A stretch of 23,181 nt of DNA from CAMBDS01 sp964355675 (GTDB lineage: Bacteria > Electryoneota > AABM5-125-24 > Hatepunaeales > Hatepunaeaceae). The stretch covers positions 1-23,181 of the forward strand of contig CAYHEC010000043.1 of the NCBI GenBank assembly GCA_964355675.1, read 5' to 3'. Below are positions 8,597 to 16,601 of this stretch, one piece after another (the stretch's first letter is position 1; the number at the start of each line of letters is the position of its first letter). The position numbers were made by a program, and so were the translations under genes. The notes below the pieces were generated by a model that was not told the DNA's origin, did not search any database, and was given only the letters and a program-made list of their open reading frames with translations.

Positions 8597-9730
8597 CTAT
8601 TTGATCAGCTCACGAGCGATGACAAGTCGTTGAATTTCGGAAGTTCCCTCGCCGATTTCGCATAGCTTCGCATCGCGCCACATTCGCTCGACCGGATAAT
8701 CACGGCAGTATCCGTAACCTCCATGAAGTTGGATAGCCATTTCGCAACATCGTGTCGCTATTTCTGACGCAAACAGCTTTGCCATAGACGATTCCTTCAC
8801 GTAGGGCAACTTCGCATCCTTCAGACGAGCGGAATTATAGACAAGGTGACGAGCGGCCTCGATCCAAGTTCCCATATCGGCAATCTTAAACTGGGTTATC
8901 TGGAATTCAGAAATAGCTTTCCCAAAGGCTTTCCTTTCTTGAATGAACCGGACAGATTCATCGAAAGCTCCCTGGGCGATTCCCAATGCCATAGCGGCGA
9001 TAGAAATGCGTCCTCCATTGAGGGTTTCCATGAAATATCTGAATCCTTCACCTTCCTTGCCAAGGATGTTTTCTTCGGGGATTTGGCAATCTTCGAAAAC
9101 GAGTCCAGCTGTGTCGGAACCCCGTAACCCGAGCTTATTTTCCTTTCTGTCGATGGAGAAACCGGGTGCGCCTTTCTCGACCAGGAATGAACTGATACCT
9201 CGCGTCTTTTTTTCTTTATCGGTGACTGCTGTTGCGGAGTAAATGGTCGAAACAGAGGCATTGGTAATGAAGCGTTTCGTACCATTTAACACCCAAGAAC
9301 CGTTTTCGTGACGCGCAGTGGTTTGGGTACCGCCGGCGTCGGAACCGGCATTTGGTTCAGTAAGTCCGAATGCACCAAGGATTTCGCCGCTACAAAGACG
9401 TGGGAGCCATTTATCCTTTTGTTCCTTTGAGCCAAAAGCGGCGATAGGAAAAACGCCAAGCGAGACATGCGCCGCGAGCGTAATTCCAGTTGAGGCGCAA
9501 GCACGAGATATTTCTTCGACGGCAATAGCATAGCAAACTTGATCCATTCCAGCGCCGCCGTATTCCTCAGGGAAAACTATGCCCATCAGTCCGAGTTCGC
9601 CCATTTTTTCGACATTTTCCAATGGAAAACGGCAGGTTTCATCCAATTCAGGTGCGAGAGGCTTCACTTCATTTTGAGCGAAATCTCGCACCATATCGCG
9701 CAACATCTGCTGTTCTTCAGTTAGAAACAT
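8597..9730 (-). CDS. Acyl-CoA dehydrogenase (second copy)
   Basis: A 377-aa FAD-dependent acyl-CoA dehydrogenase beginning LTEEQQMLRDMVRDFAQ. It contains GAFGLTEPNAGSDAGG, RISIAAMALGIAQGAF, RKAFGKAI and LHGGYGYCRDYPVERMWRD, and ends with EIGEGTSEIQRLVIAREL, where E361 of GEGT is at the usual catalytic base position. The two dehydrogenases of the window are clearly paralogous but differ through most of their length, so they likely serve different acyl chains (for example isovaleryl- and butyryl-CoA). ATG at 9730 has a poor GGGG ribosome site. The gene follows a repeat-filled gap and is joined directly to the MBL hydrolase gene. Confidence 0.93.
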   Translation of the reverse strand: MFLTEEQQMLRDMVRDFAQNEVKPLAPELDETCRFPLENVEKMGELGLMGIVFPEEYGGAGMDQVCYAIAVEEISRACASTGITLAAHVSLGVFPIAAFGSKEQKDKWLPRLCSGEILGAFGLTEPNAGSDAGGTQTTARHENGSWVLNGTKRFITNASVSTIYSATAVTDKEKKTRGISSFLVEKGAPGFSIDRKENKLGLRGSDTAGLVFEDCQIPEENILGKEGEGFRYFMETLNGGRISIAAMALGIAQGAFDESVRFIQERKAFGKAISEFQITQFKIADMGTWIEAARHLVYNSARLKDAKLPYVKESSMAKLFASEIATRCCEMAIQLHGGYGYCRDYPVERMWRDAKLCEIGEGTSEIQRLVIARELIK

Positions 9731-10048
9731 TGAGACCCCGGTTGTGATTATTTCGGATAGATAATGTTGAAAAGTTCATTTCTTTATTCGGCACTTTATA
9801 GTACTTGGAGGGCGGACTGAAAGAGTTCGTTGATTTATTCGTTCGAGTAGAGATTTGATCCTCTTGGAGGGGGGGCTTCAGCCCCCCCTAAAGGACAATC
9901 AAGCACAAACAAGGGCGGGCTGAAGCCCCCCCTCCAAGAGAATCTTGTCCGAATTGGCGTCTCAAGCGAATAAATCAACAAACTCTGAAAGTCCGCCCGG
10001 TGACAAGCGGGCAGGGCGGACTGAAAGTCCGCCCTCCAAGAACCAAAA
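9731..10048. other. 318-base intergenic region occupied by an inverted-repeat element
   Basis: No credible gene. Apparent open frames here are produced by the repeats. Most of the gap is the element at 9804-10042; the remaining 73 bases next to the acyl-CoA dehydrogenase are AT-rich and may hold its leader. Confidence 0.7.
9804..10042. repeat. Nested inverted-repeat (MITE-like) element
   Basis: The ends are cttggagggcggac at 9804-9817 and gtccgccctccaag at 10027-10040. An outer imperfect pair joins 9809-9847 with 9961-9998 (shared core: gttgatttattcg and its complement). An inner pair joins 9861-9884 with 9917-9940, a perfect 24-base complement. The right side has an extra 10-bp hairpin (10013-10022 / 10026-10035). 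The centre is a G-tract/C-tract palindrome. It carries no transposase. It could be a miniature mobile element or several palindromes inserted into each other. Confidence 0.75.
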
Positions 10049-11293
10049 TTACATTGCCATTCCGGCAATGAGTTCCAATGCCATGCGAATCTGGGGTTGG
10101 TTCTCCCCTTGGGGAGTCGATTGAAGCCTGATCTGACATCCCGGAGAGCCAACTACGACAATCTCGGCTCCTGTCGAACAAGCGTTGTTCATCTTACGGG
10201 CGGCAATCTTGTCAGACGATTCGCGATGCATAACGGAGTAGCTCCCCCCGAAACCGCAACAGAGTGTACTCTCAGCCATTTCACGAATTTCTATACCGGG
10301 AATCGCTTTCAATAGATCCCGCCAGCGATTACCTTGTCCGAGATGAGTGGAGTGACAAGAGTCATGCACGGTGATTGTAGCCTTAAATGGATTGAAACGT
10401 ATCCTACCTTCGTCGAGCGCCTTTCCGACGAGATGGCTAAGGTCGATCGTCTTCGCGGCGATTCGATCCACGCTGAATCCGGCTGTCTCCTCACCCAAAA
10501 AGAGATTAAGATAGTCGTGCTTCATGGTGGCGTTACACGTGGCATCAGGACTAGTAAGTGCTTGAATATCGAGATTATCGAACAAATTCAGGTTGTTTCG
10601 CGCTAATTTTCTGGCGAGTTTCCATTGACCATTATTAATTGCAGGTGCACCACAACAGCCTTGTTGCTTTGGAATAACAACAGTCCACCCGCATTGCCTT
10701 AACAATGTTATCGCCGAATCGACCGCCCATGGGGCGGAAAGATTACCACTGCATCCCAATAATAAGCCGACCCTCCCTATTTCATTTCCAACGGCAGGAT
10801 AGAAATCTTTTAGCTTATCAAGATACGGAGCGCCTTTGAACAGAGGCAACCCATAACGCGTTAATCGGGCAGAGGAAGGACTTTTTCTGTCGAAGCCTTC
10901 AACGAGGTTAAATCTTTTTACTAAGCTGTTTAAAACCTTTGGGCGGCCAATCGTCCAATTGAGGATACGGCCTTTTTTCTTAGAAGTCGATGATAAGGAA
11001 GCAAGATCCTGCCTCATCGCAGTCCAAAGCAGATCGGTTTTGACGCCTGCCGGGCAAACTGTTTGACAAGCGTAACAGGTCAGGCAGTCGTCAGCCAGAT
11101 CAGCAATAGAAGCAGAAGGTTCGATTCGACCTTCCAGCATCCCTTTTAAAAGAACAATTTTGCCTCGAGCCGTTTTCCCCTCGTGACCATCCTCGAGATA
11201 GGTCGGACATACTGCCTGACATAGTCCGCAGTTGACGCATTTTTGTAACTCGTCTGCTCTTGCAGTTATTTCAGGTAAGTTTGGTCTGCCCAC
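10049..11293 (-). CDS. (Fe-S)-binding oxidoreductase, GlcF/heterodisulfide-reductase-like
   Basis: A 414-aa electron-transfer protein. Two [4Fe-4S] sites are visible: C19-x2-C22-x2-C25-x3-C29-P and C70-x2-C73-x2-C76-x3-C80-P. Two CCG (DUF3400-type cysteine-rich) domains follow, with C181/C213-C214-G and C313/C345-C346-G. The layout and length match GlcF, the iron-sulfur subunit of glycolate oxidase, and related LutA/HdrD proteins. No FAD subunit is beside it, so its flavin partner, perhaps ETF or a GlcD homologue, must be elsewhere. GTG at 11293 is supported by AGGA five bases upstream. It overlaps the BCCP gene by 23 bases, placing it in the carboxylase operon. Confidence 0.88.
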   Translation of the reverse strand: MGRPNLPEITARADELQKCVNCGLCQAVCPTYLEDGHEGKTARGKIVLLKGMLEGRIEPSASIADLADDCLTCYACQTVCPAGVKTDLLWTAMRQDLASLSSTSKKKGRILNWTIGRPKVLNSLVKRFNLVEGFDRKSPSSARLTRYGLPLFKGAPYLDKLKDFYPAVGNEIGRVGLLLGCSGNLSAPWAVDSAITLLRQCGWTVVIPKQQGCCGAPAINNGQWKLARKLARNNLNLFDNLDIQALTSPDATCNATMKHDYLNLFLGEETAGFSVDRIAAKTIDLSHLVGKALDEGRIRFNPFKATITVHDSCHSTHLGQGNRWRDLLKAIPGIEIREMAESTLCCGFGGSYSVMHRESSDKIAARKMNNACSTGAEIVVVGSPGCQIRLQSTPQGENQPQIRMALELIAGMAM

Positions 11294-11792
11294 CGTCTTC
11301 CTGCGGCGGAGCCAGCTTCAGTAATTCATGTCCAAATCCGACTCTTTCTCCAACCGAAACCATAATTTTTTCAACCACAGCGTCAGCGGCTGAACGAACT
11401 TCATTTTCCATTTTCATAGCTTCGACGATTACCAAAGCTTGACCTTTTTTTACAATCATTCCTACTTCGACCAGAACTTTGATAATTGTACCGGGCATAG
11501 GGGCGATGACGCGAAGATCGCCGGAATGAGAGTCTCCAAGAGCGGCGACGTCATCGGAAATCTCCTCAAATCGATGCGAACGACCTAATCCATGAAGAAA
11601 TATTTCATCCTTGACTCGTAAAGCGACACCGTGATAGATAACGCCTTTATTTGAAATCAAATACGAATGTCCATCTTCAGCTTGCAAAGAGTATTCAAAT
11701 GAATTATCGCCGACAGAGACGGTTATTTTGTCATCAATTCGCTTGACATTCGCCTCAATCTTCCCGGTTTTTCCTTGAAGATGAAGTTTCAT
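11271..11792 (-). CDS. Biotin carboxyl carrier protein of acyl-CoA carboxylase (C-terminal part of a split MCC alpha chain)
   Basis: A 173-aa protein whose last 80 residues form a biotinyl domain. The biotin lysine is K127 in EAMKMEN, preceded by APMPGTIIKVLVEVG. The first 75 residues look like the BT/linker part normally found in the middle of methylcrotonyl-CoA carboxylase alpha chains. ATG at 11792 is chosen because GGAGGG lies six bases ahead; ATG at 11795 is equally in frame. An open frame extends up to 11837 but would run deep into the biotin carboxylase gene. The carboxylase stop TGA overlaps these ATGs (ATGATGA), so the two chains are translationally coupled. Downstream it overlaps the Fe-S gene. 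Confidence 0.92.
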   Translation of the reverse strand: MKLHLQGKTGKIEANVKRIDDKITVSVGDNSFEYSLQAEDGHSYLISNKGVIYHGVALRVKDEIFLHGLGRSHRFEEISDDVAALGDSHSGDLRVIAPMPGTIIKVLVEVGMIVKKGQALVIVEAMKMENEVRSAADAVVEKIMVSVGERVGFGHELLKLAPPQEDGGQTKLT

Positions 11793-13306
11793 CATTTCCC
11801 TCCAGAAGCGATTTGCCAAGCGCCCATAGTCTGCCAAGGATCAGGGATTCCAGCATCCAAAGCAGAGCCTGCAGATCCCCCTCGGTTTGAGCGGCAGAGA
11901 AATGTCAATGCGGCAAGCATAGCTGATTCTTCATCGGAAATTGGGGCAGGACTCCATTGGGGAATGTTTTCGCCGAGGAAATTAGTCGTGAGATTGCCGG
12001 AGGCGAATTCAGGGTGTTCAATAACGGTTTTAAGAAATTCGATATTGGTAGTCAAGCCAAGGACGACTGTTCGATCCAGCGCCTGTATAAGCCTGACAAG
12101 CGCTTCCGTTCTATTTTCACCGCTCGCGATCAGTTTGGCGATCATCGGATCGTAATACAAGGCGACCTCGTCTCCCGATTCGACTCCCCCATCCCAACGA
12201 ATGCCGGGTCCATTAGGCGTTGATAGAAAATGGACTGGACCTGGAGCCGGAAGAAAACCACTCTGGGCATCTTCAGCGTAGATTCGGGCTTCGATGCTGT
12301 GGCCGCGTCGCACAAGATCGCCTTGCGACCATGACAGCTCGCGACCGCTTGCAACGCGGATTTGCTCTTTGACAAGATCAATACCCAGGACCTCTTCGGT
12401 TACTGGATGCTCAACCTGAATTCGAGTGTTAACTTCGAGAAAGTAAAAGTCCCGGTTTTTGTCTAATAGAAACTCGACAGTTCCGGCATTAAAATAGCCA
12501 GCAGTTTTGGCAACTTTGACCGCGGTTTCGCCCATTTTATGTCTAAGTTCATCATCCAAAGCAACCGAAGGGGATTCCTCGATGATTTTTTGATGGCGTC
12601 GTTGGACGGAGCATTCGCGTTCAAAAAGGTGGATGCAGTTGCCGAAAGTATCGCCAAAGACTTGAAATTCAATATGTCGCGGCCGGACGATGAATTTCTC
12701 GACATAGACAGAGGCGTTGCCAAAGGCATTTTGTGCTTCGCGGCTGGCGCTTTCGATGGCAGTTTTCAGGTCGGCGGGATCATGAACAATGCGCATACCT
12801 TTGCCTCCGCCACCACCGGCGGCTTTTACGAGGATTGGGTAGCCTATACGTTCAGACTCGCGGATGAGGAATTCGGAGGAAAGTTCATCATTCGAGGTAA
12901 CGCCGGGAGTCAATGGAATACCGGCTTTAGCCATCGCCTGACGGGATTCGATTTTATCACCGAGTAATCTGATGCTTTCAGGCGAGGAACCGATGTAGGT
13001 GAGCCCCGAATCGTTCACAAGTTTGGCAAATGAGTGATTTTCTGCCAGAAAGCCATATCCCGGGTGAATGGCGTCAGCGCTACATTGCCGAGCGGCTTCG
13101 ATCAGCCGCTCTTGCACAAGGTAACTTTGCGAAGCGACCGCCGGGCCGATTAAAATGGCTTCGTCCGCTTCACGGACGTGCATGGCTTTGCGATCGACTT
13201 CGGAATAGACAGCGACTGCCTTGATGCCGAGCTCATGGCAGGCTCGAATAATACGGATTGCGATTTCGCCGCGGTTGGCGATGAGAATTTTGGAAATAGC
13301 CTTCAG
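11792..13306 (-). CDS. Biotin carboxylase subunit of acyl-CoA (methylcrotonyl-CoA) carboxylase; no standard start codon
   Basis: Carboxylates biotin with ATP and bicarbonate. Motifs: N-terminal KILIANRGEIAIRIIRAC, ATP-grasp KAAGGGGGKGMRIV, FERECSVQRRHQKIIEESPS, EVNTRIQVEHPVTEE with the catalytic arginine, and HSIEARIYAED. The C-terminal DPWQTMGAWQI resembles MCC alpha chains. The frame is open from 13318 (in-frame TAA at 13319-13321), yet no ATG, GTG or TTG precedes the conserved KILIANRGE. CTG at 13306 (504 aa) or ATT at 13297 (501 aa, with AAGG just upstream) are the only options. The first ATG, at 13183, would delete 38 essential residues. An indel is the alternative. It follows a palindrome-containing gap after the FN3 gene. 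Confidence 0.88.
   Translation of the reverse strand: MKAISKILIANRGEIAIRIIRACHELGIKAVAVYSEVDRKAMHVREADEAILIGPAVASQSYLVQERLIEAARQCSADAIHPGYGFLAENHSFAKLVNDSGLTYIGSSPESIRLLGDKIESRQAMAKAGIPLTPGVTSNDELSSEFLIRESERIGYPILVKAAGGGGGKGMRIVHDPADLKTAIESASREAQNAFGNASVYVEKFIVRPRHIEFQVFGDTFGNCIHLFERECSVQRRHQKIIEESPSVALDDELRHKMGETAVKVAKTAGYFNAGTVEFLLDKNRDFYFLEVNTRIQVEHPVTEEVLGIDLVKEQIRVASGRELSWSQGDLVRRGHSIEARIYAEDAQSGFLPAPGPVHFLSTPNGPGIRWDGGVESGDEVALYYDPMIAKLIASGENRTEALVRLIQALDRTVVLGLTTNIEFLKTVIEHPEFASGNLTTNFLGENIPQWSPAPISDEESAMLAALTFLCRSNRGGSAGSALDAGIPDPWQTMGAWQIASGGK
11798..11803 (-). promoter_or_regulatory. Ribosome binding site that fixes the BCCP start
   Basis: GGAGGG on the minus strand, three bases before ATG 11795 and six before ATG 11792, within the last codons of biotin carboxylase. 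It argues against the longer start at 11837. Confidence 0.75.
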
Positions 13307-13365
13307 TCGGGACTCAAGTTATTGAAGTGGCTGCTAATGCTCTGTCAAAGTTAGCTAACAAGTCC

Positions 13366-13393
13366 TGGAGGGCGGGATTAATCCCGCCCTCCA
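13366..13393. repeat. Perfect 28-bp palindrome centred on TTAA
   Basis: tggagggcgggat-TA-atcccgccctcca reads the same on both strands over 28 bases, and shares its tggagggcgg ends with the element at 9804-10042. It sits 18 bases past the FN3 gene stop and 60 bases ahead of biotin carboxylase. A rho-independent terminator is unlikely because no T run follows. Confidence 0.85.
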
Positions 13394-13410
13394 AGTCGAG
13401 ATTGCACTGG

Positions 13411-16400
13411 TTACCTTTGCCGCAGGGCGCCTGGTAGGGTGGGGCTCATACTTTCGAACTCTCTCGGAGAAACGCCCTGAAAATTGACCTGACGGACGGG
13501 ACGAAGATTAGTTTTCAGCATACGAGGAGGATCCCAGGCTCGTACAATGGTAATATCATCGATAAACATGTTGTTCCAAGCGTATGCCTCCCAAGCAATT
13601 CCACCTACTAACGCTTGACCGGAAGCCCGATGCGCTGAAGGATCGCAGACAACTTCATCATTGATAAACACTTGATATGTGTTTTCTCCCATATCAAAGA
13701 CGATATCCAGCTTGAACCATTCATCGACGGGATACGCACCCCACTGATCGAGAGTCGCTGGGCCGTTCCAAACCTGAAGCGAATCATTAGCGCCAAACCG
13801 GACTTGGAAAGTGAATTGGGTTGCCGCGTTTGCTCCAAAGAAATCGAAGTTGGTTCCGTGCGGGAGGTATAACCAGGCAGTAACAGTACCTTTTGAAATG
13901 GCGCCCGCATTGGCAAACGAATAGACCCGATTAAAGCCGGAATCGGGATCGTTAAAATGGAGGCTTTTATCACCGCCGTGAATGAGCGAGTCACTTACGT
14001 GCGCCCACGAAGTGCCCGTCGCTACGGTCGTCCAGGGATTACCAGGGGAACTATCGAGATTATGACCTTCGAAATCTTCTGCGAAAAGTTCAAGCGGCCA
14101 GGTTTGCGCCCCAGCTGTGTCACTGATCTCAGATGCTCCTGCATTATTTTCGGCATAAACTCGGTAGGTGTACCAAGAGTCAGGTACACAATCAACATCC
14201 TGCATGAAATTCACGTTTGCTTCGAAGACGCCAACCATGCGAAAATCGTCATCGTCGGGCCCTTTTCTTTCGACGAAGTATGACGTTTCATTTATGGCGC
14301 GATCATACCAGCCAAGCTCGATTTTGTCGATATCGATGGCGGTAACGGTAAGGTCAGTAGGGGTCAGAGGCGGATTCGGAGGAACATCTACGGTAACCTC
14401 GTTTGTCGCATCGGACTGGCCCGCGTCGTTATATCCTCGTACCCGGTAAACATAGCTTCTTTCAGGAGCTACAGTGCTATCGACAGCATGGATGACGCCT
14501 GGTTGTGTGGTCCGAACGAGCCTCCAATAGAAGCTTCCAGCATCGCGTCGTTCGACTTGAAAACCGAGCTCAGACCTGGAATTATCTCGCCAGTCAAGGA
14601 TGACTGCGCGATAATCGGGCGCGGAACCAACCAGACTCGACGGGGAGGGAGGAATGCCTACGATTTCAGCCGAAGCAGTATTTGCATAGGCTGATCGACC
14701 AGCGGCATTGCGAGACAGGATTCTGAAAAAGCGGGTACTCTCGACGGGCAAATTTCGCACAATCCAGGTAGTACTATTGCCAGCTATGCTGTCGTGCATC
14801 GTCCAGCCATTATTTCCATTCTCGCTGACGTCGATAATGAAAGCCGTCTCGCTTAACGAGTTGTCGGTCCAGCGAAGGATGGCTCCTCCTGGCGCTAAAG
14901 CGCTACCTTCGGCAGTCAAACCGCTTGGCGCTGGTGGCAAGCCCGCGATCACGCACGACGCGACATTGCTGAAGGCAGAAATGCCGTATTCGTTGAAAGT
15001 CGAAACCTGGAAATACCAAGTCGATTCAGAAGAAAGGTTCGTGACTGCCGCTGTGGTTACATCTGCGGCAATGGTATCTACGAAGGTCCAGTCATCGCTT
15101 CCATTTGGACTTTTCTGAACAACAAAACCTCGTTCGTTGCGTTCACCAGAGGAGTTGTCAGTCCAAGTTAATCTCGCTTCATTGATCCAGCTAAAGTTGC
15201 CCTCGGCTACTAAACCAGAAGGAGGATTAGGCGTTCTGAGCGTGGTGTGTGCCGATGCTTCATTAGACCAGGCTGAACTAACCGTATCGCGAACGGCGCG
15301 AATACGGTATGTATAGGTCACGTCGCTGGTTAGATTAATATCAACCAAAGCCTCAGTGCCGGCTGAAAGGGTGGAACCGATATTCTGGAAAGGATTAAGA
15401 CCTAATCGTCTCGACACTTGATAGCCAAGCTCGGCGACTGATACGTCTTGCCAACTGAGCGAGATACTTGTTTCTGATTCGCGGGCGGCAACGAGATTTA
15501 TCGGCGAGTACAAGGACGTCACGGCGGTTACTGGAGCGGTGAAAACAGAATTCGATCCGCCGATAAACGAACAGACCCGGTATTGATAAGAGGTACCTTC
15601 TGCCAGCGCGGTGTCGGAGTAGGCTGTAGAAGCGGAGGCCAATTGGGCGATTACCTGCCAGTCGATGTTATCGGCTCTGGTTCTCTCGACCTTGAATCCT
15701 TCTTCGTCGAGGCTGTTATCGCGCCAGGTGAGTTGAACAGTGTTCACATTGGAAACATTTGCTCGCAATTGAATAGGACTGTTCGGCGGAAATTGAAAGG
15801 TTCGCGTTGTGGCTTCATCAGACCATTCCGAGAGCAGGGAATCTCTCGCGGCGCGGACGCGGTATGTGTAAGGTGAGTTTGCAACAAGTCCGCTATCGTG
15901 AAGGACTGTAGAGTTAGGTGGTAAGTTAGCTACTAACACAAACCTTCCGTTGCCAGCTTTTCGTTCGACACGGTAGTTTGATTCCACGTTCGACATATCC
16001 TCCCAAGTTAGCGCTACAGAGAGGACAGATTCTCCTGAAGCAAGAATATTCATCGGACTCAGAAGTCGAGTTCCTGCATTAAGAGTATCCGTTGCCAGGG
16101 ATAGGTCTCCCCCGTCAAAGGCGCGGACATAATAAGAATAAACCGTCCCCTCAACCAGTCCAGTGTCGAGGAAAGTCTCGATGTTTTGAGCAACTGTCGC
16201 GACTACTGCCCAATTGCCTCCCCCAAAGAGGACTCGCTCAATTCTGAATCCATCTTCGTTTTCACTGTTGTCATTCCAATTCAGTAAGTTAGAAGTTGAA
16301 TTCTGTACGGTTACTGTAAGCATGTCAGGTGCAGTAACTATGTTTGGAGCGGTAGGCGTTGATTTCTTTGAAGAGCAGCCCATTGTCATTAGCAAGGCCG

Positions 16401-16431
16401 CGATAATCAAAGCGGAAAAAGTGCGATTCAT
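13411..16431 (-). CDS. Lipoprotein with eight fibronectin type III domains and a C-terminal LamG-like domain
   Basis: A 1006-aa exported protein of unknown function. Residues 1-18 form a lipoprotein-type signal peptide ending MTMGC (Cys19; the -3 and -2 residues are atypical). Eight FN3 repeats follow, each marked by a W-x-D core such as LTWRDNS at about 51, 143, 236, 327, 423, 521, 614 and 708. Residues 781-965 resemble a concanavalin/LamG jelly roll (FAEDFEGHN, GTVTAWLYLP, WFKLDIVFDMGENTYQVFI). No T9SS tail is evident. ATG at 16431 has GGAGG five bases upstream; the frame extends to 16512 but those 27 residues precede the signal peptide. It interrupts the carboxylase gene order and is probably a surface binding or adhesion protein. 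Confidence 0.9.
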   Translation of the reverse strand: MNRTFSALIIAALLMTMGCSSKKSTPTAPNIVTAPDMLTVTVQNSTSNLLNWNDNSENEDGFRIERVLFGGGNWAVVATVAQNIETFLDTGLVEGTVYSYYVRAFDGGDLSLATDTLNAGTRLLSPMNILASGESVLSVALTWEDMSNVESNYRVERKAGNGRFVLVANLPPNSTVLHDSGLVANSPYTYRVRAARDSLLSEWSDEATTRTFQFPPNSPIQLRANVSNVNTVQLTWRDNSLDEEGFKVERTRADNIDWQVIAQLASASTAYSDTALAEGTSYQYRVCSFIGGSNSVFTAPVTAVTSLYSPINLVAARESETSISLSWQDVSVAELGYQVSRRLGLNPFQNIGSTLSAGTEALVDINLTSDVTYTYRIRAVRDTVSSAWSNEASAHTTLRTPNPPSGLVAEGNFSWINEARLTWTDNSSGERNERGFVVQKSPNGSDDWTFVDTIAADVTTAAVTNLSSESTWYFQVSTFNEYGISAFSNVASCVIAGLPPAPSGLTAEGSALAPGGAILRWTDNSLSETAFIIDVSENGNNGWTMHDSIAGNSTTWIVRNLPVESTRFFRILSRNAAGRSAYANTASAEIVGIPPSPSSLVGSAPDYRAVILDWRDNSRSELGFQVERRDAGSFYWRLVRTTQPGVIHAVDSTVAPERSYVYRVRGYNDAGQSDATNEVTVDVPPNPPLTPTDLTVTAIDIDKIELGWYDRAINETSYFVERKGPDDDDFRMVGVFEANVNFMQDVDCVPDSWYTYRVYAENNAGASEISDTAGAQTWPLELFAEDFEGHNLDSSPGNPWTTVATGTSWAHVSDSLIHGGDKSLHFNDPDSGFNRVYSFANAGAISKGTVTAWLYLPHGTNFDFFGANAATQFTFQVRFGANDSLQVWNGPATLDQWGAYPVDEWFKLDIVFDMGENTYQVFINDEVVCDPSAHRASGQALVGGIAWEAYAWNNMFIDDITIVRAWDPPRMLKTNLRPVRQVNFQGVSPREFESMSPTLPGALRQR

Positions 16432-16436
16432 AGATT

Positions 16437-16441
16437 CCTCC
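16437..16441 (-). promoter_or_regulatory. Ribosome binding site of the FN3 lipoprotein
   Basis: GGAGG with a 5-base spacer to ATG 16431. Together with the signal peptide it rules out the upstream ATG at 16512. Confidence 0.8.
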
Positions 16442-16601
16442 AGTAAATGGGCATTACCGATCTTATTAGAAAGAGAGAGTGGTTGGAAAAAAGAGATCGT
16501 TACAAAATGCACTAAAACGAGCCAAAATCCAAATCTAATCGTTCAAAGAGTGACTAACTTTTGATTTCGAGCACAACATGACATAATCAAATCAATAGGA
16601 A

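Noticed and set aside
9835..10152. Minus-strand open frame across the inverted-repeat region
   Set aside because: It is formed by the palindromes and by the 3' end of the Fe-S gene in another frame; no family match and no start signal.
11784..11806. Programmed -1 frameshift joining biotin carboxylase and BCCP
   Set aside because: GGGAAATGA is not a good slippery heptamer and the strong ribosome site with overlapping ATGs explains coupling more simply. Kept only as a test in the findings.
13324..13374. Short open frame ending LLANFDRALAATSIT upstream of biotin carboxylase
   Set aside because: It looks protein-like but merges with the palindrome and the FN3 3' end in another frame, and I can tie it to no family.
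13366..13393. Rho-independent terminator after the FN3 gene
   Set aside because: Strong stem but no T run on the minus strand; better described as a dispersed palindrome.
16432..16512. Longer start for the FN3 lipoprotein
   Set aside because: The extra 27 residues would precede the signal peptide, and GGAGG with ideal spacing marks ATG 16431.
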